Shown here one piece after another: positions 1 to 8,516 of a DNA stretch of 64,000 bases (the first letter of the stretch is position 1; each line of letters opens with the position of its first letter). This stretch comes from Neisseria dumasiana (GTDB lineage Bacteria; Pseudomonadota; Gammaproteobacteria; Burkholderiales; Neisseriaceae): NCBI RefSeq assembly GCF_022870885.1, contig NZ_CP091509.1:310001-374000 (forward strand). Direction: 5' to 3'. The position numbers and the translations under genes are program-made. The notes under the pieces were generated by a model. The model had not been told where the DNA came from. It saw only the letters and a program-made list of their open reading frames with translations, and did not search any database.

Positions 1-458
1 TGCGGCGACACCAGCAGCCGCGCGCCCAAACACGCCGCCTGCTGTTGCGCCCATTCCGGCGGGCAGGCCGCATCGTTTTTGCCGATCACCAACGCCGTCG
101 GGCAATGGCAGCGCACCCGTTGCAGCGTGTGGCAATCATCATCGGGAAAAGCCTCTTGTAGCGGCGACACCAGTATCATATTGCGTATCCGCTTTTGCGT
201 GTTCACATCCGCCAGATACAGCCACGCCAGCCAGCCCGACACGCCCGCGCCGTGGGCGACGACGGCAATATTTTTGCTGTGGATACTGCCAAAGGCCGTC
301 TGAACCGCGTGCTGCCACCCGGCAATCGACTGCCCGCGCGACACGGCGGTCATACGCACGGTAGGGTAGCTGACCGCCCAGCGGTCTATCCACATTTCCG
401 CCTCATCCGCATCGCGTATCAGCAGCAGGGTTAAATCTTCAAGGTCGTGGCTGTGCAT
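1..458 (-). CDS. RBBP9/YdeN-type alpha/beta hydrolase, partial
   Basis: Partial gene: the 3' end lies beyond the left edge, leaving about 152 residues. The N-terminal part resembles the small serine-hydrolase family of RBBP9 and B. subtilis YdeN: a Trp-rich helix, then a Q-x-x-x-x-W segment (residues 43-48) leading into strand IAVVAH. In that family the strand ends in V-x-H-S-x-G with Ser as nucleophile. Here residues 69-72 read H-G-A-G, so the nucleophile position appears to be Gly and the protein may be catalytically dead or use another residue. A DUS lies inside the coding region (VQTAFG). The start is the ATG at 458; no good ribosome-binding site precedes it. The family call is from motif reading only. 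Confidence 0.6.
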   Translation of the reverse strand, partial: MHSHDLEDLTLLLIRDADEAEMWIDRWAVSYPTVRMTAVSRGQSIAGWQHAVQTAFGSIHSKNIAVVAHGAGVSGWLAWLYLADVNTQKRIRNMILVSPLQEAFPDDDCHTLQRVRCHCPTALVIGKNDAACPPEWAQQQAACLGARLLVSP

Positions 459-499
459 GGTAGGGTTTGTGTATGGGGTTTGGTTTCAGTATTTATTCT

Positions 500-2836
500 T
501 TACGGCTTGCGGGCTGGCAGGGCGGCATTAATCGGCAAGGAAGAATGCGACACTTTAATGTGCGGCAGTTTCTTCTTCAACAAGTAGCGGAATGCCTCGA
601 CTTTTTGCTCTCCTCCTGCTCGCTCGTAATTGGTGCCTAGAATTACTTCATCTAATTTGTTGCAAATATCGGCGTATTCTACATAGGCCGAATTGGTTTC
701 GTGGCAGTATTGCACTTTCTCCGAACCCAATTCTTCGATTTGCAGCAGGCGAAATTCTTCTTCATCGCGAAAAGCATAGTCTTTAAATAGATAGCGGATA
801 TATTCCAAAGCGTATTGATCGGCTTGTTTTTGCTCTTCGGTTTTTTCATATGCAGAAACTATTTGCTGCTCTTCTTTTTCATCATTTGTTTGTTTTTCAT
901 CATTTGCTTGAATAGTATTAGGATTGAAATAATCGAATAAAGAGCTCAAAGCTTTCTCAAACTGTTTTTTTCTTTCGTTGTGCCATTCTTTATCATTGCT
1001 AATGGGCTTTAAACGGATACCAAAGCTTGGTTTTTTTTCCTCAGGAATATCACCAAAAACATCATATTCATCTTGTTTGGTATATTCATCGCGATAAAAG
1101 ATATAGGCCACTTGGTAGAGAGGTAAATCTTCAGACGGCCTCTGTGTCGTTGTTGTGTCTTTTATTGTTTCTTGGTTATCAAAGCTATTCTTATCGTTTA
1201 AACGCGGGTAAGAAGCAGAAATATCAGGTTCTTTTACCCAATTCCCGCGTTTATTGAATACCAAACAGCAGCCGGATGCTTCAATATCGTTCACTTTCCC
1301 ATATAAACGGAATTGGTTCAAATCATTTACCCGTGCAGAAAAACAGGTAAAGAAAGCATTGTGTGGACTGAATTCGGTTTTATTTTCCAGTGAAATGTCC
1401 TGAATACCGCAAAAATCTAATAAGCTTTTACCTTCATACGGGTCGTTCATATAGGTAGAACTGTTCATTCGCATTTTGTCAGCAATTTTGGGTTGATCTT
1501 TTTCTTTTTGTTTGATTCCCAGCAGTTTTTCACACACAAACGGTTTGGTGTAATGTGCCAACGGCTTGTTAAATTCAACCGGAGCAATGCTTAGAACGGC
1601 TAAAATCGAAGAAACTGGTTCTTTAAGGTCTGAATTTAATTTTAAGTGTTTTTGTATATCTTCTTTTTTCGCATCAAAGTAGGCGTTGTAATCTCCAGCA
1701 AGAAAATCAAGCTCTTTTTCGTATCGCCTTATAGAAGTAATCTGCTCTTCTTTTGAAGTTTCATCTAGTAATTTTTCACACAGAATTTTTGCTTGTTCAA
1801 AATAATTTTTGATAGTGTTTTTATTTTCCCTAACTGTTTTTGATTTCTTGTTCTTTTCTAACAAAAAATACCCTAGCGACTTCTGAGCATAAACTTGCTG
1901 CTGAATACCATTTGGGTCTTCCAGTTGTGCAGCCAAATCTAACGTTTCTTTAAGATGTCGGATAGCTTGACCAAACCTTTGGTCAGCCTGCCGGGCATCC
2001 GAGATTTTACTGGCTTGTTCGAAATAGCACCCACCTAACCAAGATTGGGCATACACTTGCTGCTGAATACCGTCTTGTCCATCCAGTTTTCCGGCCAAAT
2101 TTAAACTTTCTGTAAACTGTTTGATGGCTTGGTCAAACCTTTCGTCAGCCTGCCGGGCATCCGAGGTTTTGATGGCTTGCTGCATATAACAACGCCCAAG
2201 CCAATACTGTGCATACACGTGCTGCTGAATACCGTCTTGTCCATCCAGTTTTCCGGCCAAATTTAAACTTTCTTTAAACTGTTTGATGGCTTGGTCAAAC
2301 CTTTCGTCAGCCTGCCGGGCATCCGAGGTTTTGATGGCTTGCTGCATATAACAACGCCCAAGCCAATACTGTGCATACACGTGCTGCTGAATACCGTTTT
2401 GGCCTTCCAATTTTCCGGCTAAATCTAACTCTCCTTTGAAGTGTTCGATGGCTTGTTCAAACCTTTGGTCAGCCTGTCGGGCATCCGAGGCTTTGATGGC
2501 TTGCTCCATATAGCAGTGCCCCAGCCAATGTTGGGCATACACTTGCTCCTGAATACCGTCTTGTCCATCCAGTTTTTCGGCCAAATTTAAACTTTCTTTA
2601 AACTGTTTGATGGCTTGGTCAAACCTTTCGTCAGCCTGCCGGGCATCCGAGGTTTTGATGGCTTGCTTGAAATAACACTGCCCTAGCCAAAATAGAGCAT
2701 CCACTTGGTTTTGAATATCTTTTGTTTTATCCGGAATGTTTTTTAATGCTTTATTCAGCTTTTTAATAGCTTCATCATACTTTCCAGCATCTAATAATTT
2801 TCGTCCTTCAGATATCAATTTAGAAACGCTCATCAT
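500..2836 (-). CDS. TPR-repeat protein with C-terminal DUF2971-like domain
   Basis: A 778-residue protein without a signal peptide or membrane segment. Residues about 1-45 form one TPR-like hairpin. Residues about 45-320 are five 54-residue repeats of the type W-L-G-x-C-Y-x-x-Q-A...A-R-Q-A-D-x-R-F-x-Q-A-I, read as TPR/Sel1-like superhelix. The C-terminal half (about 395-770) shows features I associate with DUF2971: L-A-H-Y-T, then S-S-T-Y-M-N-D-P-Y-E-G, a F-F-T-C-F-S strand followed by N-Q-F-R-L-Y-G, and a late K-D-Y-x-F-R-D-E-E-E-F-R-L motif. DUF2971 has no established activity. The layout (helical sensor plus a small conserved C-terminal domain) resembles abortive-infection proteins, but that is inference. 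The gene is AT-richer than recG and stands alone, so lateral acquisition is plausible. The upstream gap carries a large inverted repeat and an IS. Confidence 0.6.
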   Translation of the reverse strand: MMSVSKLISEGRKLLDAGKYDEAIKKLNKALKNIPDKTKDIQNQVDALFWLGQCYFKQAIKTSDARQADERFDQAIKQFKESLNLAEKLDGQDGIQEQVYAQHWLGHCYMEQAIKASDARQADQRFEQAIEHFKGELDLAGKLEGQNGIQQHVYAQYWLGRCYMQQAIKTSDARQADERFDQAIKQFKESLNLAGKLDGQDGIQQHVYAQYWLGRCYMQQAIKTSDARQADERFDQAIKQFTESLNLAGKLDGQDGIQQQVYAQSWLGGCYFEQASKISDARQADQRFGQAIRHLKETLDLAAQLEDPNGIQQQVYAQKSLGYFLLEKNKKSKTVRENKNTIKNYFEQAKILCEKLLDETSKEEQITSIRRYEKELDFLAGDYNAYFDAKKEDIQKHLKLNSDLKEPVSSILAVLSIAPVEFNKPLAHYTKPFVCEKLLGIKQKEKDQPKIADKMRMNSSTYMNDPYEGKSLLDFCGIQDISLENKTEFSPHNAFFTCFSARVNDLNQFRLYGKVNDIEASGCCLVFNKRGNWVKEPDISASYPRLNDKNSFDNQETIKDTTTTQRPSEDLPLYQVAYIFYRDEYTKQDEYDVFGDIPEEKKPSFGIRLKPISNDKEWHNERKKQFEKALSSLFDYFNPNTIQANDEKQTNDEKEEQQIVSAYEKTEEQKQADQYALEYIRYLFKDYAFRDEEEFRLLQIEELGSEKVQYCHETNSAYVEYADICNKLDEVILGTNYERAGGEQKVEAFRYLLKKKLPHIKVSHSSLPINAALPARKP
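1890..2700 (-). repeat. Tandem 162-bp repeats inside the TPR gene
   Basis: The anchor GTCAGCCTGCCGGGCATCC (one base differs in one unit) recurs at 1982, 2144, 2306, 2468 and 2630, exactly 162 bp apart, so there are five in-frame units of 54 codons. Two adjacent units are almost identical at DNA level, which points to recent duplication or gene conversion and to copy-number variation that keeps the frame. Confidence 0.9.
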
Positions 2837-2949
2837 TTATCTATCCCTTGATTAAATTTATAAGTAACCATTGCGTATTTTAATAAATTTTGAAGTGAAA
2901 TTGTTTCCAAATCCTTCTCTCCCCATTTCATACCAACCGCTTGCAGTTG

Positions 2950-3146
2950 AGGCCGTCTGAAAATAAATTTAGTAGGGGCGGATTACATATCCGCCCGATG
3001 TTTGGAAATGCGAAAACGTTATTTGATGCCGATAAAACAGCCATTTTGTGAGAATATCAACCTTTGCTTATGTAACGCCTATTACTGAATGCCGACTGCG
3101 GGCGGATATGTAATCCGCCCCTACTAAATTTATTTTCAGACGGCCT
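2950..3146. repeat. 197-bp element with 47-bp perfect inverted arms
   Basis: Arms at 2950-2996 and 3100-3146 are perfect reverse complements. Each begins with a full DUS (AGGCCGTCTGAA) and ends in a second palindrome, GGGCGGAT..ATCCGCCC. The 103-bp core contains no gene. The right arm abuts the IS30 left end within a few bases. The inner palindrome type recurs at 56654-56682. The element fills most of the 300-bp gap between the TPR gene and the IS and has the form of a non-autonomous mobile repeat. Confidence 0.85.
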
Positions 3147-3147
3147 T

Positions 3148-4222
3148 AGATTCTAATTTCAAGTGCAACACTCAGGCAGTAGTGGTTGGAACAGATTCAA
3201 GAATAGAACACTTGGCGTTTCATAGCCAAGTGTTTTTCTTGGCCGGTGGTTCAGCTCATCCTGAACCCTACGTATTTCCCGCTCACTAATGTTGCGGAAA
3301 TCCGTTTGTTTGGGGAAGTATTGGCGGATGAGTCCGTTGGTGTTTTCATTCAGCGCCTTTTCCCAAGAACGGTAAGGACGGCAGAAATAGGTTTCAGCCG
3401 CCAATGCTTTGGCTATTCGGGTGTGGCGGTAGAATTCCTTGCCGTTATCCATGGTGATGGTGTGCACCCTGTCTTTATGCGCCCTCAGCGCCCGAATGAC
3501 GGCATTGGCCGTATCTTGGGCTTTGAAGTTCTTCAATTTGCAGATAATGGTGTAGCGGGTAACCCGTTCGACCAGTGTCAATAATGCGCTTTTCTGATCT
3601 TTGCCGACGATGGTGTCGGCTTCCCAGTCGCCTATACGGGATTTTTCGTCGACGATGGCGGGTCGGTTTTCAATGCCTATGCGGTCGGGTACTTTGCCTC
3701 TGCTCCATGTGCTGCCGTAGCGTTTACGGTAGGATTTGCTGCATATTCTGAGATGCTGCCACAAAGTGCCGCCGTTGCTTTTGTCGTCGCGCAGATAGTT
3801 ATAGACGGTGCTGTGGTGGAGTGTGATTTGGTGGTGTTTGTGCAAATAGGCGCACACTTGCTCGGGGCTGAGTTTGCGGCGGATGAGGGTAGCGATGTGT
3901 TGGATCAGCTGCGAATGGAGCTTATAGGGCTTTCTTTTGCGCTGCTTGGTAAGCCGGCTTTGCTGTTGGGCTTTTTTGGCACTGTATTGCTGCCCTTGCG
4001 GGCAGTGCCGTTTGATTTCGCGGCTGATGGTGCTTTTATGGCGGTTAAGCCGTTTGGCGATTTCGCTGATGCTGTGGTGGCGGGACAGGTATTGGATGTG
4101 GTATCGTTCGTCTTGGGTCAGTTGTGTGTAGCTCATATGCAATCTTTCTTGCAGGAAAGGCCGTATGCTACCGCATACTGGCCTTTTTCTGTTGTGGAAA
4201 GTTGCACTTCAAATTTGAATCC
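3148..4222 (-). mobile_element. IS30-family insertion sequence (IS1655-like), copy 1
   Basis: A 1075-bp unit bounded by imperfect 22-bp terminal inverted repeats: AGATTCTAATTTCAAGTGCAAC on the left, and GTTGCACTTCAAATTTGAATCC on the right (three mismatches when inverted). It carries one transposase gene on the minus strand. The exact ends are uncertain because the next few bases outside (CCTT left, GCTG right) are also shared with copy 2 at 43344-44418. It sits between a DUS inverted-repeat element and the 3' end of recG, 29 bp beyond the recG stop. Confidence 0.9.
3159..4142 (-). CDS. IS30-family transposase
   Basis: A 327-residue DDE transposase. The N-terminal helix-turn-helix (about residues 5-45, LTQDERYHIQYLSRHHSISE region) is typical of IS30. 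The catalytic core shows I-G-D-W-E-A-D-T-I-V-G (first Asp), I-T-M-D-N-G-K-E-F (second Asp) and, about 20-25 residues later, W-E-K-A-L-N-E-N-T-N-G (Glu). The length is normal for IS1655-type elements and the frame is intact, so it is probably active. The protein is identical to the copy at 43355-44338. The codon after M1 is His and a second Met follows at residue 3, either of which could be the start. Confidence 0.95.
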   Translation of the reverse strand: MHMSYTQLTQDERYHIQYLSRHHSISEIAKRLNRHKSTISREIKRHCPQGQQYSAKKAQQQSRLTKQRKRKPYKLHSQLIQHIATLIRRKLSPEQVCAYLHKHHQITLHHSTVYNYLRDDKSNGGTLWQHLRICSKSYRKRYGSTWSRGKVPDRIGIENRPAIVDEKSRIGDWEADTIVGKDQKSALLTLVERVTRYTIICKLKNFKAQDTANAVIRALRAHKDRVHTITMDNGKEFYRHTRIAKALAAETYFCRPYRSWEKALNENTNGLIRQYFPKQTDFRNISEREIRRVQDELNHRPRKTLGYETPSVLFLNLFQPLLPECCT

Positions 4223-4250
4223 GCTGGCCTCTAATGTTTCCCAGCAACCT

Positions 4251-6290
4251 TCAAACCCCCAAATAACTTTCCCTGCTCGCCAGCCAGCGGTTGAGGTGGG
4301 TTTCGACGATGTCGGGGCGTTCTTCAATCAGTTGGGGGGCGATTTCGCGGGCTTTTTCTAAAAGGTGCAGGTCTTCTTCGAGGTTGGCGAAGCGGAGCAT
4401 GGGTACGCCGCTTTGGCGTGCGCCGAGAAATTCGCCGGGGCCGCGGATGTTGAGGTCTTGGCGGGCGATTTCGAAGCCGTCGGTGTGTTCGTAGATGACT
4501 TTGAGGCGGGCTTTGGCCAGTTCGCTCAGGGGTTCGGCGAAGAGTAAGACGCAGGTGCTGGCGGCGGCGCCGCGGCCTACGCGTCCGCGCAGTTGGTGCA
4601 GTTGTGCCAAGCCCATGCGTTCGGCGTGTTCGATAACCATAAGGCTGGCGTTGGGTACGTCTACGCCGACTTCGATAACGGTGGTGGCAACGAGTACGTT
4701 CAGACGGCCTGCGGCAAATTCGGCCATCACTTGGGCTTTTTCGGTGGCTTTCATGCGGCCGTGGACGAGGCCGATGCTGAGTTCGGGTAGGGCGGTTTGA
4801 AGGGCGGCTTGGGTTTCGGTGGCGGTTTGCAGTTGCAGGGTTTCGCTTTCTTCGATGAGGGGGCAGACCCAGTAAACTTGCCGTCCTTTGCGGCAGGTGT
4901 TGAGTACGAAGCCTTCGACTTCGGGGCGGCGCAGGCTGTTGACGAGGCGGGTTTGGATGGGGGTGCGGTTGGGCGGCAGTTCGTCGATTACGGAAACGTC
5001 GAGGTCGGCGAAAAAGCTCATGGCCAGCGTGCGGGGGATGGGTGTGGCGGACATCATGAGCTGGTGTACGTCTTGGCCTTTGTTTTTGAGGGCGAGGCGT
5101 TGGGCGACGCCGAAGCGGTGCTGTTCGTCGACGATGACGAGGCCGAGGTTGTGGAACTGTACGTCTTCTTGAAAGAGGGCGTGGGTGCCGACGGCGATGG
5201 GGGCGAGGCCGTCTGAAAGGGCGGTTTTGTTTTGTTCTTTGGCTTTTTTGCGCTGGCTGCCGGAAAGCCATGCAACGCTGAGGCCGAGCGGCTCGAACCA
5301 TTGTTTGAATTTGAGGTAGTGCTGTTCGGCGAGGATTTCGGTGGGTGCCATCACGGCAACTTGGCTGCCGGCTTCGACGGCGGTGAGGGCGGCTAGGGCG
5401 GCAACGATGGTTTTGCCGCTGCCTACGTCGCCTTGCAGCAGGCGGTGCATGGGGTGGGTTTGCTGCATGTCGGCGCGGATTTCGGCGAGCACGCGCTGTT
5501 GGGCTTGGGTGAGGGAAAAGGGCAGGGCGTTGAGCAGTTTGCCCGACCATTCGCCGGTGCCGTGCAGGGGGGCGGCCTGCCCGCTGATGCGTTTTTGCCG
5601 TGCGAGCCGCATGGAGAGCTGTTGGGCGAGCAGTTCGTCGAATTTGAGCCGCTGCCATGCGGGGAGGGTGCCGTCTGAAAGTTGGCGGATGCTGTAATCG
5701 GGCGGCGGGGCGTGCAAAAGGCGCAGGCTTTCGGCCAAGTGGGGCAGTTTCAGACGGCCTAGGAGTTCGTCGGGCAGGGTGTCGTGCAGGGGCAGGGCTT
5801 CTAAGGCCGTCTGAACGATGCGGCGCAAGGTGGGTTGGTTGAGGCCGTTTACTGTGGGGTAAACGGGGGTAAGGCTTTCGGCAAGGCTGCTGTTGTCGGC
5901 ATCGCGGATTTTGGGGTGGATCATTTCGTCGCCGTAAAAACCGTGTTTGATTTCGCCCACGGCGCGGATGCGTTTGCCTTGCGCCATTTGTTTTTGATGG
6001 CTGGGGTAGAAGTGGATGAAGCGCAGAAACAGCACGCTGCCGGAGTCGTCTTGAATCTGCACGATGAGCTGTTTGCGCGGTTTGAACTGCACTTCTTGCA
6101 GGGTTACGACGCCTTTGACTTGGCACGGCACGCCGATGGGTGCGTCTTTAATCGGCATGATGTGGGTTTCGTCTTCGTAGCGCAGCGGCAGGTGCAGGGC
6201 AACGTCCCACGGGGTGTGCAGGTTGAGCTTTTCGAGCTTTTTGGCGGCGGTATCGGTGATTTTGAGCAGCTTTTGGTGTTCGGGTGTCAT
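4251..6290 (-). CDS. recG: ATP-dependent DNA helicase RecG
   Basis: A 679-residue superfamily-2 helicase that remodels stalled forks and Holliday junctions. The N-terminal wedge/OB domain (about 1-180) is followed by the helicase core with Walker A G-D-V-G-S-G-K-T, a D-E-Q-H box followed by R-F-G-V, the S-A-T-P-I-P-R-T motif, and motif VI Q-L-R-G-R-V-G-R-G. The C-terminus, G-E-F-L-G-A-R-Q-S-G...F-A-N-L, is the RecG-specific block. The length matches the family. Several DUS occur within the gene. It starts at an ATG followed by T-P-E-H-Q-K-L; the upstream base run is G-rich. The IS30 element lies just beyond the stop. Confidence 0.97.
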   Translation of the reverse strand: MTPEHQKLLKITDTAAKKLEKLNLHTPWDVALHLPLRYEDETHIMPIKDAPIGVPCQVKGVVTLQEVQFKPRKQLIVQIQDDSGSVLFLRFIHFYPSHQKQMAQGKRIRAVGEIKHGFYGDEMIHPKIRDADNSSLAESLTPVYPTVNGLNQPTLRRIVQTALEALPLHDTLPDELLGRLKLPHLAESLRLLHAPPPDYSIRQLSDGTLPAWQRLKFDELLAQQLSMRLARQKRISGQAAPLHGTGEWSGKLLNALPFSLTQAQQRVLAEIRADMQQTHPMHRLLQGDVGSGKTIVAALAALTAVEAGSQVAVMAPTEILAEQHYLKFKQWFEPLGLSVAWLSGSQRKKAKEQNKTALSDGLAPIAVGTHALFQEDVQFHNLGLVIVDEQHRFGVAQRLALKNKGQDVHQLMMSATPIPRTLAMSFFADLDVSVIDELPPNRTPIQTRLVNSLRRPEVEGFVLNTCRKGRQVYWVCPLIEESETLQLQTATETQAALQTALPELSIGLVHGRMKATEKAQVMAEFAAGRLNVLVATTVIEVGVDVPNASLMVIEHAERMGLAQLHQLRGRVGRGAAASTCVLLFAEPLSELAKARLKVIYEHTDGFEIARQDLNIRGPGEFLGARQSGVPMLRFANLEEDLHLLEKAREIAPQLIEERPDIVETHLNRWLASRESYLGV

Positions 6291-6402
6291 GGCGGCTGGG
6301 GGGGGGAAACGGTTTCAGACGGCCATTTTAAATGATTTTGGGGCGGGGGTAGGATGGGGAATGACGGGTAATGAGTGAGGCCGTCTGAAAGCGGGTTTGC
6401 GG

Positions 6403-6438
6403 GTATTGGTGTCGGATACAAGTATCCGACACCAATAC
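6403..6438. repeat. Perfect 17-bp stem hairpin, GTCGGATAC type
   Basis: GTATTGGTGTCGGATAC is followed by a two-base spacer and its exact reverse complement. A shorter version, GTCGGATAC-TT-GTATCCGAC, occurs at 6530-6549, and a degenerate copy lies near 12185. This is a small REP-like family. The whole 6291-6595 gap contains only these hairpins and DUS copies; I see no gene in it. Confidence 0.75.
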
Positions 6439-6505
6439 TACAACGTCGATGTCCGGCCACAAGCGGCGGGCAGTGATGCCCGCCCTACGTTGGAAATAAA
6501 ACCGA

Positions 6506-6577
6506 GGCCGTCTGAAACATTTTCGGTAGGTCGGATACTTGTATCCGACTGTGAGGAAACGCTTTCAGACGGCCTTG
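6506..6577 (-). terminator. DUS inverted pair after the EamA gene
   Basis: AGGCCGTCTGAA and its reverse complement enclose the 6530-6549 hairpin just beyond the stop of the EamA transporter gene. Inverted DUS pairs in Neisseria commonly act as factor-independent terminators; there is no strong T run here, so termination is inferred. Confidence 0.5.
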
Positions 6578-6595
6578 AATGCGTTTGCTTGGGTT

Positions 6596-7483
6596 TTAAG
6601 TGCGTTTGGCTGCCTCGACCTGCTTGATGTTCTGCCGGTTTAACATGCCCAGCGCGATCACCACCAGCAAAGTGCCGGCGATATCCGTCCAACCCAGCGG
6701 AATATGGAAAAACAGCCGTGCCAGCAAGGTGGCGAAAATCGGGTTGAGCAGATGGAAAGCCGCCGCATGCGCCGGGCCGAGCCAACGCACCAGTTGAAAC
6801 CACATCAGCATCGCCACCACCGACACCACAATCACCTGATACCACAGCGACCACGCAAATACGCTGTTGTGCATCGCCGCCGCCCAGCCCGAAGGCGAGG
6901 CAAAGGGCAACAGAAGCAGGCCGCCGAATAGATTTTGCACGCCCGTTAAGGCCAGCAGATGATGTTTGTCGGCCACCGCGCGGTAGATGAGCGTGCCGGC
7001 GGCCAAGGCCAACATGCCCATCAGTGTCCACACGATGCCGAAGTCCCAGCCCGCTTGCGGCATTCTGGCCGACAAAACCGCATACACGCCCGCAAAACCC
7101 AGCAAAATCGCCGCCCATTGCAGCCACGACCATTGCCGCGTGATCAGGGAAGACACAAACGCGGTAACAAAAGGCATGGTCGAAACCAGCAGCACCACCA
7201 GTTCGGGCGAGATCGTTTTCAAGCCGGTGTAAGACCAGCCCAAGTAGAGCGCGTAATTCGTCAAACCCAGCAAAAAGCCGTGCAGCCACAACGATTTGCC
7301 GCGCCAACCCAAATCCGCGCCTTTGTGCGTCAGCCACACGCACAAGGCAAACACCAATGCCGCCGCCAGCAAAAAACGCAAACTCAACATGTCTAAAGGC
7401 TCGAGCGTTTGCAGGGTGTATTTGCCCGCAATAAAGGCCGAAGCCCATAACAGGCTGAACAGCATACCGAAAAGCAGATACAT
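6596..7483 (-). CDS. EamA/DMT-family transporter
   Basis: An inner-membrane protein of about 295 residues with ten hydrophobic segments and the two-fold EamA (drug/metabolite transporter) layout. It begins MYLLFGMLFSLLWASAFIAGKY, and the second half opens near the W-T-L-M-G-M-L-A-L-A-A-G-T segment. Members export amino acids or metabolites; the substrate cannot be told here. The start is placed at the second of two adjacent ATGs because GAGAGG lies about five bases upstream. A longer frame reaching 7663 would run through a MITE and has no ribosome-binding site. The gene is divergent from the ArsR-type regulator at 7761, with the MITE between them. Confidence 0.85.
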   Translation of the reverse strand: MYLLFGMLFSLLWASAFIAGKYTLQTLEPLDMLSLRFLLAAALVFALCVWLTHKGADLGWRGKSLWLHGFLLGLTNYALYLGWSYTGLKTISPELVVLLVSTMPFVTAFVSSLITRQWSWLQWAAILLGFAGVYAVLSARMPQAGWDFGIVWTLMGMLALAAGTLIYRAVADKHHLLALTGVQNLFGGLLLLPFASPSGWAAAMHNSVFAWSLWYQVIVVSVVAMLMWFQLVRWLGPAHAAAFHLLNPIFATLLARLFFHIPLGWTDIAGTLLVVIALGMLNRQNIKQVEAAKRT

Positions 7484-7591
7484 CATGCCCTCTCTTTCAA
7501 GACGTTGTCGTATCACTACCTTAGCAGCGTAAACGGCCGCCATATTTCGCCCGCAAGCGAAATGAAGGTGTGCTGTGAAAGGCATAATGTA

Positions 7592-7730
7592 TATAGTTAA
7601 TCCGAAGTTTAGTAACAAAGCCGTCATACTCGGGCTTGACCCGAGTGTCTTGAGTTTCAACAAATTTAGGCGATACTCGGGTCAAGCCCGAGTATGACGA
7701 GTGTACTGTTTTTAAGTTGATTGACTGTAT
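7592..7730. repeat. Hybrid MITE copy 1 (Correia-like ends, GTCATACTCGGG palindrome)
   Basis: Termini TATAGTTAATCC (left) and TTGATTGACTGTA (right) resemble Correia-element ends. Inside are two inverted copies of GTCATACTCGGGCTTGACCC separated by about 30 bp, able to form a long hairpin. Related units lie at 22629-22770, 31119-31260 and, degenerate, 56523-56613. It occupies the shared promoter region between the EamA gene and the regulator at 7761. Confidence 0.85.
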
Positions 7731-7760
7731 TGTTGCCCCGCCATTGTAAGGAACCGCATC

Positions 7761-8423
7761 ATGTCGTTAGCCCATCATTTCGCCCACACAGCCCATTTGA
7801 TCGGCCACCCCAGCCGTGCGCTGATGCTGGATGCCCTGTTGGGACGCGACCGCCTGAACGTAACCGAATTGGCAGAAATCGCCGGCATTACCGTTCAGAC
7901 GGCCAGCGTGCATTTAGACAAACTCCGTCGCGGCGGTTTGGTGGAAATGGAAGCAGAGGGCAAAAACCGCCTCTACCGCATCGGCAGCCCGCGCGTGATG
8001 GACATCTTGCAGAAACTCGCCTTGCTCGCCGACAAAGGCAAAAGCCGTGTCGAGCAGCCGCACCAAAAACTGCGCATCTGCTACGGGCACATGGCGGGCG
8101 AAATGGCAGTCAGCATCAGCCAAAGCCTGTGCGAAGCCGGTTTGGTGGTGCTGGATGTGGCCCGCGAGCATTACGAAGTAACCCCCGCAGGCATGGCATG
8201 GCTGGATACGCTCAATATAAACGTGGCCAACTACCCGCCGCACACCCATGCCTGCTTGGATTGGACGGAAAAAACCTACCACATCGCAGGCTGGTTGGGG
8301 CACGAAATGATGGCCGCCTTTGCCGTGCGCGGCTATATTGAACAGCCCGCCCACGAAGTGCGCGCGTTAAGGCTGACGGAAAGCGGCAAGTTGTATTTGG
8401 CGAAATTACACAAGCAAGCTTGA
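7761..8423 (+). CDS. ArsR-type winged-helix transcriptional regulator
   Basis: A 220-residue DNA-binding protein. Residues about 8-85 form a winged helix of the ArsR/HTH_20 type: H-P-S-R-A-L-M-L-D-A-L-L, then V-T-E-L-A-E-I-A-G-I-T-V-Q-T-A-S-V-H-L-D-K-L as recognition helix and G-L-V-E-M-E-A-E-G-K-N-R-L-Y-R as wing. The C-terminal half (about 95-220) is less familiar and contains Cys and His residues (C-Y-G-H-M-A-G, H-T-H-A-C) that could bind metal or sense redox; this is speculation. The DUS inside the recognition helix encodes V-Q-T-A. The ribosome-binding site is AAGGAA. It is divergent from the EamA exporter, which it may regulate. Confidence 0.8.
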   Translation: MSLAHHFAHTAHLIGHPSRALMLDALLGRDRLNVTELAEIAGITVQTASVHLDKLRRGGLVEMEAEGKNRLYRIGSPRVMDILQKLALLADKGKSRVEQPHQKLRICYGHMAGEMAVSISQSLCEAGLVVLDVAREHYEVTPAGMAWLDTLNINVANYPPHTHACLDWTEKTYHIAGWLGHEMMAAFAVRGYIEQPAHEVRALRLTESGKLYLAKLHKQA

Positions 8424-8516
8424 TAGTGGAATCCAGAAGGTAAAATCAAGGTAAGCCGGGTACACATATCCGATTCGGCTATTTTGTTGCGGTGTAATCG
8501 GCTATATAAAAGTTTC

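Noticed and set aside
4324..6126. Long Arg/Pro-rich reading frame (600 codons) on the minus strand
   Set aside because: It is an out-of-frame shadow of recG caused by the high GC at third positions; the composition is not protein-like.
7487..7663. N-terminal extension of the EamA transporter
   Set aside because: It runs through a MITE, is not hydrophobic in the right pattern and lacks a ribosome-binding site; the start at 7483 or 7486 is better.
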